DNA of 64,000 nt from Clytia hemisphaerica (Eukaryota > Cnidaria > Hydrozoa > Leptothecata > Clytiidae). The translations under genes were made by a program, and so were the position numbers. Below, one piece after another: positions 45,225 to 57,200 of this stretch (within the stretch, counting starts at the first letter, position 1; every line of letters starts with the position of its first letter). The stretch spans positions 1-64,000 of the forward strand of contig CACVBU010000807.1 in assembly GCA_902728285.1 (NCBI GenBank), written 5' to 3'. The notes under the pieces are model-generated. The model had not been told where the DNA came from and made no database searches. It was given only the letters and a program-made list of their open reading frames with translations.

Positions 45225-48200
45225 TTCATAGAAACATTCCTAGAACATAGCACCTTACCGAAGATGGATTTTGATATTGTTGCGTATCGCACACGAATTG
45301 GAAAAGACCTTATCCGTATTGGAGGTATTTTTTTCTCCAGCATTTTTGTTTTTACTTTTGACCCTGAAGTGAACTTTTAAGGGAACCTCTAATTATTATC
45401 CCAATATGTTAAGGTCATTATTCTTTAAAATTGATACCTTATTGGTATATATTTTCGCGTGTTACAAATTTTCGCGAATCGCGAAATTTTTTCGAAAAAA
45501 CGTGTTTTGCGTGTATTAAATTTCGCGATTGCCGACTTCTGGAAAATTTTCACGTGTATTAAATTTCGCGATTCACTAAACTAGGTATTTTCAGAAAGTG
45601 GGAATATAAAGCAAGAAAAAGACTGATTTTGCTGAAACACAACGTTTTTGATGTAAAAATACTAACAAAATACTAAGAAAAAATTTTTCGCGTGTATTTA
45701 ATTTCGCGATTTTGTAATTTTGAAAAATTTAAACAGTATTAAATTTCGCGAAAATTGACCGAAAAACTCGCGAAATTAAGTACCCGCGAAAATTTGTAAC
45801 ACGCGAAAATATATACCAATAAGGTAATTTCATTTTAATGTCGAATTTAGGTGATGGACTCTGGGTGAAAAGAATATGTCGGGTATGCGGAGTGCAGGAT
45901 CCACCACGAAGTTTGTTTCCTGACGCTCCAGATATGACAGATTGGGTACGTACAGCCTCGATCTCAAGGCTAATATCATCAAAATTTTTATTTGATAAGT
46001 TGTTTTTATTTTAACCCTTTGAGGCCGAAGGGGGCCATGTGTGGGTCCTTAAACAAAAATCACCATAATTCAACCAAATTTTATGATATGATGCTAAAAA
46101 TCTATGACGCGCCTTATGTTGCAAAACTATATCATCTTGGCTTTCAATAAATTAGTTTTCGCTTCGATCAAAATGAAATTCTCGCTCAGTAATGGAATAC
46201 TTTTTCGCTTAGATAAAAGTCAATTTTCTCGCTTAGATAAACTCACTTTTTTCGCTTAGATAAACTCACTTTTTTCGCTTAGATAAAATAATTTTTTTCG
46301 CTTAGATAAAAGTCAATTTTCTCGCTTAGATAAACTCACTTTTCTCGCTTAGATAAACTCACTTTTTTCGCTTAGATAAACTCACTTTTTTCGCTTAGAT
46401 AAAGTCACTTTTTTCGCTTAGATAAACTAATTAAATATTTCCCGTTTTCCAAAAGGGAAATATTTGTTAAAAGGGACTAGGCTTTCTTCAGGTTCTGATG
46501 TCAAAACGCCTTCCGTACGCCCTGACTGACGCCCGTTTTAGCGCCTAAAGAAAGTAAATGCGATATCTCTTTTGTTGCTACTTGGTACTTTATAAGATTG
46601 AAGGCAATATACCTTACGGTAATTAGTTCTTACAAAGTAAACAAAGGATGGCGAAAAAGATGAGCATATTTATCTTTATTATAAGCATTTTCTTTATAAG
46701 AATCAGATCAATAACTCTTGATTGAAGGCAATATATCTTTCGGTAATTAGTTCTTACAAAGTAAACAAAGGATGGCGAAAAAGATGAGCATATTTATCTT
46801 TATTATAAGCATCTACTTTATAAGAATCAAATCAATAACTCTTGATTGAAGGCAATGTATCTTTCGGTAATTAGTTATTAGAAAGTAAACAAAGGATGGT
46901 GAAAAAGATGAGCATATTTATCTTTATTATAAGCATTTTCTTTATAAGAATCAAATCAATAACTCTTAATTGAAGGCAATATATCTTTCGGTAATTAGTT
47001 ATTACAAAGTAAACAAAGGATGGCAAAAAAGATGAGCATATTTATTTTTATTATAAGCATTTTCTTTATAAGAATCAAATCAATAACTCTTGATTGAAGG
47101 CAATGTATCTTTCGGTAATTAGTTATTAGAAAGTAAACAAAGGATGGCGAAAAAGATGAGCATATTTATCTTTATTATAAGCATTTTCTTTATAAGAATC
47201 AGATCAATAACTCTTGATTGAAGGCAATATATCTTTCGGTAATTAGTTCTTACAAAGTAAACAAAGGATGGCGAAAAAGATGAGCATATTTATCTTTATT
47301 ATAAGCATCTACTTTATAAGAATCAAATCAATAACTCTTGATTGAAGGCAATGTATCTTTCGGTAATTAGTTATTAGAAAGTAAACAAAGGATGGTGAAA
47401 AAGATGAGCATATTTATCTTTATTATAAGCATTTTCTTTATAAGAATCAAATCAATAACTCTTAATTGAAGGCAATATATCTTTCGGTAATTAGTTATTA
47501 CAAAGTAAACAAAGGATGGCAAATAACTCTTAATTGAAGGCAATATATCTTTCGGTAATTAGTTATTACAAAGTAAACAAAGGATGGCAAAGAAGATGAG
47601 CATATTTATTTTTATTATAAGCATTTTCTTTATAAGAATCAAATCAATAACTCTTGATTGAAGGCAATGTATCTTTCGGTAATTAGTTATTAGAAAGTAA
47701 ACAAAGGATGGCGAAAAAGATGAGCATAATTATCTTTATTATAAGCATTTTTTTTATAAGAATCAAATCAATAACTCTTGATTGAAGGCAATGTATCTTT
47801 CGGTAATTAGTTATTAGAAAGTAAACAAAGGATGGTGAAAAAGATGAGCACATTTATCGTTATTATAAGCATTTTCTTTATAAGAATCAAATCAATAACT
47901 CTTGATTGAAGGCAATGTATCTTTCGGTAATTAGTTATTAGAAAGTAAACAAAGGATGGCGAAAAAGATGAGCATATTTATCTTTATTATAAGCATTTTC
48001 TTTATAAGAATCAAATCAATAACTCTTGATTGAAGGCAATGTATCTTTCGGTAATTAGTTATTAGAAAGTAAACAAAGGATGGTGAAAAAGATGAGCATA
48101 TTTATCGTTATTATAAGCATTTTCTTTATAAGAATCAAATCAATAACTCTTGATTGAAGGCAATATATCTTTCGGTAATTAGTTATTAGAAAGTAAACAA

Positions 48201-51200
48201 AGGATGGCGAAAAAAATGAGCATATTTATTTTCATTATATGCATCTACTTTATAAGAATCAAATCAATAACTCTTGATTGAGAAAGCAATATGCCTTTTG
48301 GTAATTAGTTATTAGAAAGTAAACAAAGGATGGCGAAAAATGAGCATATTTATTTTTATTGTAAGCATCTACTTTATAAGAATCAAATCACTAACTCTTG
48401 ATTGAAGGCAATATATCTTTCGGTAATTAGTTCTTACAAAGTAAACAAAGTATGGCGAAAAAGATGAGCATATTTATTTTTATTATAAGTGTCTACTTTG
48501 AATCAAATCAATTTCAGAATTTTCGGTGTTTTCACTGTGATAATATGTGAGCGATAACTTCTCTTTTTGAGATGTGAGCGACCGTCTATCCCATGTCATC
48601 TCAAAAGTAAAGTTGAAGCCAAGCTTTCTTCCTCTGACTTATATTTTATCGATAAAACGAATTTAAAATCTACACATGCGTTATTTTGCTTACTTAGGGA
48701 TATTTCGAAAGGAAGCTCTGCGGGGTATTCTTAGTGGCAACTACTTGCTAGTATATGCCAATCATGACCTTCATTTTCAAGGAAATATTTAAAGTCGCAA
48801 TTTTGCGATTGTTGTTTTTTTCGCTTAGATAAAAGTCAATTTTCTTGCTTAGATAAACTCATTTTTTTCGCTTAGATAAAAGTCAACTTTTTCGCTTTGA
48901 TAAACTCACTTTTCCTACCAACTCGCGTCTATATTTGAAAGCCTTAAAATGACGTCACAGTCACTCAAAGTAGGGCGTGTAGCATAGAATTGGGAAGTAA
49001 GCCAAAGTAGCCAGACGGTCTATCGACCGTAGTTCACCAACCACTAGTCTGTTGTGCTTCATATGTATACCACACCTTCCTTAGGTGTGGCCCGACCCAA
49101 TTTGGGTGTTCCGGACTTTTCGGACCCCTCCGGAACTCCCTCGCAAAGATTCCCGGACAATTCCCCCCTGGTGAATTCCCCCCCGGTGAATTCCCACCCA
49201 GTGAATTCCCCCCTGGTGAATTCCCCCCCGGAAAATTCCCACCCGCTGAATTCCCCCCTGGTGAACTAAAAAACCATGTAATTTGAAATAAGCGACTTTA
49301 CTATTTATCTTATAAAAATCTGTGCAGACGACTATCATGTAAAAATCTTTCAGTTCTTTTCTCAGAATCAAAAAAAATTGGCGTTGTGATTCTTAAAACT
49401 TGTAAAAATACTTGACCCTAAAATTGGAGGTTTGTTTCGATTGAAAGTTTTAAATTAATCTCTCTAAGGGTCGGAAAATTCAGGATTTTCAGGGAATTTT
49501 TTTATTTACAGAGAAAAAATTGTAATAAAGTCTCTCTAAGGGTATGACTTTTTTCAAAAATCGAAAAAAAAATTTCAAAATAAAGTCTCTAAGGGTCGGT
49601 TTTCGGAGGTCCCGTCCGCGCATACCTCTCATTCGCCAACCCTAGTACCCCCCGGGGTTACAGTCCATGATTTCGAAACGTAAAAACACATATGAAAATA
49701 TATGGGTGGGAATTCACCAGGGGGGAATTCACCGGGTGGGAATTTTCCGGGGGGGAATTCACCAGGGGGGAATTTACTGGGTGGGAATTCACCGGGGGGG
49801 AATTCACCAGGGGGGGATTTACTGGGTGGGAATTCACCGGGGGGGAATTCACCAGGGGGGAATTGTCCGGACACCCTCGCAAACCTCCGGAACTCGTGAC
49901 TCTCTGAAACCCTTGGAGGCTTCTGCAAGGCCCCCAAGGCTTGTTATAATGAACTTGAAAAGTGGAAAAGATGTTCGGGCATAAAGACCGGCGATTTGGG
50001 TCGTTTGGGATATTATACCGGCTTTTCCCGGCGCAGGAAATTCCGGAAATGCAATTTTTAAGAGTACCGTAACCATAGCTCGGTCTGTTTGGGTGTCCGG
50101 ACAATTCCCCCCTGGTGAATTCCCCCCCGGTGAATTCCCACCCAGTAAATCCCCCCCTGGTGAATTCCCCCCCCGGTGAATTCCCACCCAGTAAATTCCC
50201 CCCTGGTGAATTCCCCCCCGGAAAATTCCCACCCGGTGAATTCCCCCCTGGTGAATTCCCACCCATATATTTTCATATGTGTTTTTACGTTTCGAAATCA
50301 TGGACTGTAACCCCGGGGGGTACTAGGGTTGGCGAATGAGAGGTATGCGCGGACGGGACCTCCGAAAACCGACCCTTAGAGACTTTATTTTGAAATTTTT
50401 TTTTCGATTTTTGAAAAAAGTCATACCCTTAGAGAGACTTTATTACAATTTTTTCTCTGTAAATAAAAAAATTCCCTGAAAATCCTGAATTTTCCGACCC
50501 TTAGAGAGATTAATTTAAAACTTTCAATCGAAACAAACCTCCAATTTTAGGGTCAAGTATTTTTACAAGTTTTAAGAATCACATAACGCCAATTTTTTTT
50601 GATTCTGAGAAAAGAACTGAAAGATTTTTACATGATAGTCGTCTGCACAGATTTTTATAAGATAAATAGTAAAGTCGCTTATTTCAAATTACATGGTTTT
50701 TTAGTTCACCAGGGGGGAATTCAGCGGGTGGGAATTTTCCGGGGGGGAATTCACCAGGGGGGAATTCACTGGGTGGGAATTCACCGGGGGGGAATTCACC
50801 AGGGGGGAATTGTCCGGGAATCGTCTGTTTGGCCCCCAAAAGTCCTGTAAGCCTTCCTTAACGTTGAAAACGGTCTGAAAACAAAGCAGAAAGGTACCTT
50901 CGACCATTCCAGACCGGCTGGGCCTTCCGAAGGCCCGTGAAAGTCTGGAACGAGTCCGGAAAGCTTTTAATACCAACTTTCTAAATCTCCGGTTTTAAGG
51001 CACGCTTGAAGCCGGACGTCCTTCTTTAATGTTCTGATGGGCTGGGATGGACGCAGGGCATCGGTCCCGACCCGTACGAACCCCGGTGGCCTGTTCCTGA
51101 CCCGGAAAGGGCCTTCCAGCGGGTCAAAATGGCGATTTTTGGGCATGCGGAAATCCCTTTATAGCGAGACTTCCAGGATACCCCAGACATCCAAACCGGT

Positions 51201-54200
51201 CGATATGCAAAGCATGTGTGTCACCCTTTCTGGCTTAGGTCCGGGGGCCGTTTGGGAACCCCCGTTTGCTGTCCGGGAGGCCCCGAAATCGGTCCACGGA
51301 GCGAGTTTTGCCGGCTTTTGACGATACTTTGAGGAATTTTGAAGAACCCACACTGATGCAGGCGTGTACCCTCACATCCCTCTTAACCAGTTGGCATCAG
51401 TTGGACCCCCTGGAACCCCGGCCGGGATCCCCAGGGGCCGTCCGCGGTGGTGCCCAACTCCAGGGGAATAAGGCGGGTCCGTGGAGGTCAAAATTCTTGC
51501 AACGTTACAAATCATTTTCATAAACTCATTTTAGGCTCAAACGAAGCGTATAACCAAGTGGAATAAGATCCAGTCTAGACAGATGTTTTTTTATTTAGAA
51601 ATTTTGCGTAATTCGCAAAAATCTTCAATTTTGCGATATTTTAATGACGTCATAAAAATTGAAATTCCAATAACTTTTGATAGAATCATCAAAATAATTT
51701 CAAATTTTCACCAAAAATACATTTCAAGGCAAATTTTCAAAAGATTTAAAAAGTTTTTTAAAATCTTGATGACATCAGCATTTTTCAAGGATTTTAGTTT
51801 TTTGGCCGAAAAGTGATGACGTCATCAAATTTCGATGAAATTTTTTTCTAATTCTGAAAACATTAATACTATGCATCTTTGCTCAAAATTTGAAATTATT
51901 TTGATAATTCTATCAAAAGTTATTGGAATTTCAATTTTTATGACGTCATCAAAATAGCGCAAAATTGAGGATTTTTGCGAATTACGCAAAATTTCAAAAT
52001 GAAAAAACATCTGCCTAGACTGAATCTTATTCTACTTAGTCATACGCTTCGTTTGAGCCCAAAATGAGCTTCTGAAAATGATTTGTAACGTTGCCAGGGG
52101 GGGTCATGCTGTTATTATATAAACACTATGACAATTACAACCGTGGTGGTATATAAACCAAAATTTGGGAAAACAGTTACTCCACCAGTGGACTAACTGC
52201 AACATGGGTGGTGCCTAAGCCCAAAATTGTTCATTTTGGTCGAATATGGTGTACTAAGTGAGCACATTTTTCAATTTTTCACTTAAAATTTTAGGTTTTT
52301 AAAAATTCCGGAAGCAAAAAAATTCAAAACATTTTTTTTCAAAAGTCAAAAAAAAAATCACAAAATTTTTTCTTCAATCAAGGCATGAAAGATATTTTAA
52401 CAAACTTGGAAAATGATTGAGATATTTAACTCTTGAACGGTCGTTAATAGGACGTACCCAGTAAAATGGTACCAAAAATGAGGAATACAGTGAAAAAATT
52501 GCCAAATTTGGCATTTTTGGGGGTGGTATACACCAATTTTGAGGGTAAAATCAGTTAGTACACTATGGAATAACTGCAAGGGTGGTGGTGTCTGAAGAAA
52601 TTGTCCAAAATTGCAGTTACTCCACATAGTGTCAAGGAGTAACTGCAAGACCCCCCCTGACGTTGCAAGCATTTTGACCCCACCTTAATCTCCTGGAGAA
52701 AGAAAGTCATTTTTTCCAATTTGGACGAATTTTTACAAATTTTCAAGCCTTTTCAAGCCTTTCCAAAGCCTTTTCACGCCTTTCCAAAGCCTTTTAAAGG
52801 CTTTGGATGACTGATGGAGGGTGCTGGCTTCGAAGAAGAGCAAGGCAGAGGGTATCCAAAGGACTATGGGGGGGGGCTGTGGAGGGCTGTAGAGCCCTCA
52901 ATTGGTCTCAGCATAGTATAAGAAAGCCGCGGCTGGAATGAGTACAGCTGAATTTCTGTTGTTCTATCTATGTCGTAGGAACGAATTCTTTTATGGTTCA
53001 GTGACACTTTCCATTGTCAACTTAATTTGACTTTTAACAAACTCCCTCGTTAGACGTAATTTTGCTCACAAACGCAAATCTCTTGATAATTCACGCATTC
53101 ATAACATCAAACTAAAAGAAAAGACTCTTGATTTAAAAGTACTAGAACGTCAGAATGTCAGTGCTTTAAGAACTTGAAGAAAATTGAGTGCCTCGAAATG
53201 CCTTCATGATTATTCTGAAAAATTATTACTGGTATTAGTAAATAAATATTAAAGCTGCATTCTGTGAAAATTCCATTCGAAAAACAACAGTATTGAGGGG
53301 ACAGCAAGTATTTAAAGTTTAACATTTGAAAATTAGTTCTTTTAATAAAATGTGTGTTATTTGGTCCTAAATTTATAAAAAATTATTTGGAATTTATAAA
53401 AATATACTTCAGATAAGGTAATTAGAGAGGATAGTGAGAAAGATTTGAGACTTGAAAAGTAATTGTTCTTCAATTGAATATTATGAACACTTTTAAGGTT
53501 AAGGATTTTGTTACCTTCGACTTAGTTCTTATAAACCACGGAGACACAGATAGAACATCCATTTACGACAAAAACAATATCGTCATCATTCCAGCCGCGG
53601 CTTTCTTATACTATGGTCTCAGCGGCGATTTTTCCTGGTGGGATAGGGGTGTAACAGTCTCAATTGAGAAGGACATTTTTGGCAATTTTTGCCGGCTTTT
53701 GACGGCACTTTGAGGAAATTTGAAGGACCTCTAACGGTGCAGACATATACTATCACATCCCCCTGAACAGTGAGCACCGATCAGACCCCCCAGCACACCA
53801 GCTGGGACCCCCAGGGGCCGTCCACGGTGGTACCCAAAGGAGGTCATTTTTTTTTCTCCAAATTTGACCAATTTTCAAGCCTTTCCGCCTTTCCAAGCCT
53901 TTTAAAAATTTCGGATGACTGATGGAGGGTGCTGGATTTAAGGGAAAACAAGGCAGAGGGTATCCGAAGCGATCCGAAGGGCTGTGGGGGACTGTAGAGG
54001 CCTCAATTGGTTCCACCGGGGCTGGTACCCAAAGGAGGTCATTTTCGGCAATTTTTGCCGGCTTTTGAAGACACTTTGAGGATTTTTGAAGGACCCTCAC
54101 CGGTGCAAGCGTGTACCATCACATCCCCCCTGACCAATGGGCACCAATTGAACCCCCTGGAACCCCGACCAGGACCCCCAGGGGCCGTCTGTGCTGGTAC

Positions 54201-57200
54201 CTAAAAGAGGTCATTTTTTTCTAATTTTGACCAAGTTTCGCCAAGTTTCAAGCCTTTCCAAGCCTTTTAAAAGCTTTGGAGGGCTGATGGCGGGTGCTGG
54301 CTTTGAGGGAGATCAAAGCAGAGTGTATCAGAAGGAGACCGATAGGCTACGGGGGCTGTGGAGGGCTGTAGAGGCCTCAATCGGTCCCACCGGGGAACTT
54401 TGCCTGACTATTTAGTCGGTCTCACCGGAGAACTTTGCCTGACTGCTTAGTCAGCTCTGAGCAAGGTACAAATAGCCAGAAAAAGCACTCCAGGCATGCT
54501 CCACGTCCATACCAGGATGAAAGCACCTGTTCTCGTCAGATCACGGAAGTTAAGCATAGTACTTGGATGGGGGACCCCCTGGGAACTCCCGGTGCCGTGG
54601 AGCGGAGGTGGAGGTTTTTCTCCTAGTGATGTTAGTAATGCTATGCTATGCTTTTGGGTGGTGCTGCTTTACTTTTGCACCTTTAGCCAAGCCTCAAGAA
54701 TGCTCTAAGGGCGCTTTAGAGCTCATTAACAAGCCCTCACACCCCAGCGCTCGGCCAGCAGTAAGCTTAGTGGTCCAAAGTTCACGCACTGGGGATCCCC
54801 TGATCGAATCCGATCAGGTTCGGTCTACTTTTTGACCAGGTTTTGATATTTTATGTTTTTTTGGCGTAGATTCCAAAAAAAGTGGTCCAAAGTCCTGAAA
54901 AGTTCACGGAAAGGCTATAGAGGGGGTTCAGAACTCGTACCAGACCAGCTCGGAGCCCCCTGTGTGATGGAAAGCAGTGCGACGTTTCTACAACTCGTGA
55001 ACGACTTGGCGGTGACGTACACCATCAACCAAGACCAAGATATACTCTGAGGAGTCCCTAATGAGCTCTGGACCAAGTCAAGCTAGCGAAGGAATGACAC
55101 CCCTGAGAAATTTCGCCAGCGCAAGGCTTGAAGTTGGCCCAGTGGTATAAGGCGTTGGGTTCATACCCTGAGTATCAGAGGTTAAGTTTTCAAGGAATAT
55201 ATTAACCTCTGAAGACCAATAATAGAAATTTTATCCCGCATGTGTCAATCTAATCACTGTAGAAAGAATCAAAGATGAAGAGCAAATATTACCTTATTAA
55301 TGTCTAGCAGACTGTATCAGTATGTAGTTTACTATTTACGAATTCCCCAGAAACCTCCAAGTGTAATTGAAGTGAGTTTCTTTCGAAAGAAATCTTTTAC
55401 ATGATCCCCAAATGTATAACAGTAATTACTCAACTATTAATTATGGAAATATCACTTTAATTGAATCGAAATAATAGACAGACTTTATGTTCTGATTCTC
55501 TATCATTGACTCTTTTTACAAAGCATTGATGACTTTTTCTAAGTTGTGTTTTCAACGGGAATAAAAATATCAACTTTGAACTTCATCCAAGATCTTGGAT
55601 GGTCGTCATGGTTACTTTTGTCTTCGTTGATTGCGCGCTGAATAGAATCTCGATTCGTCGGCACAGCGTCGATATATGATTTCGACCTGTGCTTTCCACG
55701 GTATTGGGTCTACGCACTTGGGATCCCCAGCTCGAATCGGGTCAGGGTCACCTTTAAAATTTTAAAGGTTTTGATATTTCATGTTTTTTTTGGTGTAGAT
55801 TCCGAAAACATAGGTCTAAAGTCCTGAAAAGTTGACAGAAGGGTGCTACGGGACCGTAAATGACCCTCCTCTCCTAGCCCGGACTGGGTGGGTTTCACGG
55901 CTTGAAACTTTCTGGAGTTATCAAGCATATCGAAGGGGGAAAGCATGCCAAATCTTATCACTCCACCGTCACCGGTCACCCAGCTATGGGGCAGCGAAAG
56001 GTGCGCTGCAGGATCTTCCCGTAAGGACGATTGCCGGGCCGTACGGCGTTTTCAGCGGGTCAAACTCTCAGTGAGGCATTTCTACGAAATGGAAAACAAG
56101 CCTGCAAAATATCTAAGACGTAGCACCAAAATTGAAGACACAGCGCCCGATTAGATTTTGCCTTAAGTCGGTCTGGACTTATTACAGCGCAAGACCTTCC
56201 CGTAAGGACGATTGCCGGGCCACACGGCGTTCGCCAGAGCTCAAATTCAGCATGGTGAATCTCTACCAACCAGAGAACAAGCCTGCCAATGAAAAAATTT
56301 GTTAAAGCGAAAAAAAACAGTGCGAAAAATGTGAGTTTATTAAAGCGATGAAATAGTCAGTTTATCTAAGCGAAAAAAAGTGAGTTTATCAAAGCGAAAA
56401 AAATAAGTTTATCTAAGCGAAAAAAATAAGTTTATCTAAGCGAAAAAAAAAGAGTTTATCTAAGCGAAAAAAATGATTTTATCTAAGCGAAAAAATGTGA
56501 ATCTATCAAAGCGAAAAAAAGTTATTATCTAAGCGGAAAAAAAAGAGTTTATCTAAGCGAAAAAAAAAGACTTTATCTAAGCGAAAAAAAGTGAGTTTAT
56601 CTAAGCGAAAAAAGTGAGTTTATCTAAGCGAGAAAAGTGAGTTTATCTAAGCGAGAAAATTGACTTTCATCTAAGCGAAAAAAATTATTTTATCTAAGCG
56701 AAAAAAGTGAGGTTATCTAAGCGAAAAAAAGTGAGTTTATCTAAGCGAAAATAGTGAGTTTATCTAAGCGAGAAAATTGACTTTTATCTAAGCGAGAAAA
56801 TTGACTTTCATCTAAGCGAAAAAATTTATTTTATCTAAGCGAAAAAAGTGAGTTTATCTAAGCGAAAAAAAGTGAGTTTATCTAAGCGAAAAAAGTAAGT
56901 TTATCTAAGCGAAAAAAATTAGTTTATCTAAGCGAGAAAATTGAGTTTATCTAAGCGAAAAAAGTGAGTTTATCTAAGCGAAAAAAAGTGAGTTTATCTA
57001 AGCGAAAAAAGTAAGTTTATCTAAGCGAAAAAAATTAGTTTATCTAAGCGAGAAAATTGACTTTCATCTAAGCGAAAAAAATTATTTTATCTAAGCGAAA
57101 AAAGTGAGGTTATCTAAGCGAAAAAAAGTGAGTTTATCTAAGCGAAAATAGTGAGTTTATCTAAGCGAGAAAATTGACTTTTATCTAAGCGAGAAAATTG

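Noticed and set aside
49054..50339. Gly/Pro-rich frames (GGNSPGGN, PPGEFPPGEF)
   Set aside because: Simple translations of the ggtgaattcccccc tandem units in the palindrome arms, mirrored on both strands.
51583..52010. Two similar frames (FYLEILRNSQKSSILRYF and FHFEILRNSQKSSILRYF) on opposite strands
   Set aside because: They are the two arms of one foldback element read outward-in, and not paralogous genes.
54497..54604. Functional 5S rRNA gene
   Set aside because: An internal deletion of about 14 bases in the conserved core and substitutions in helices make function unlikely.
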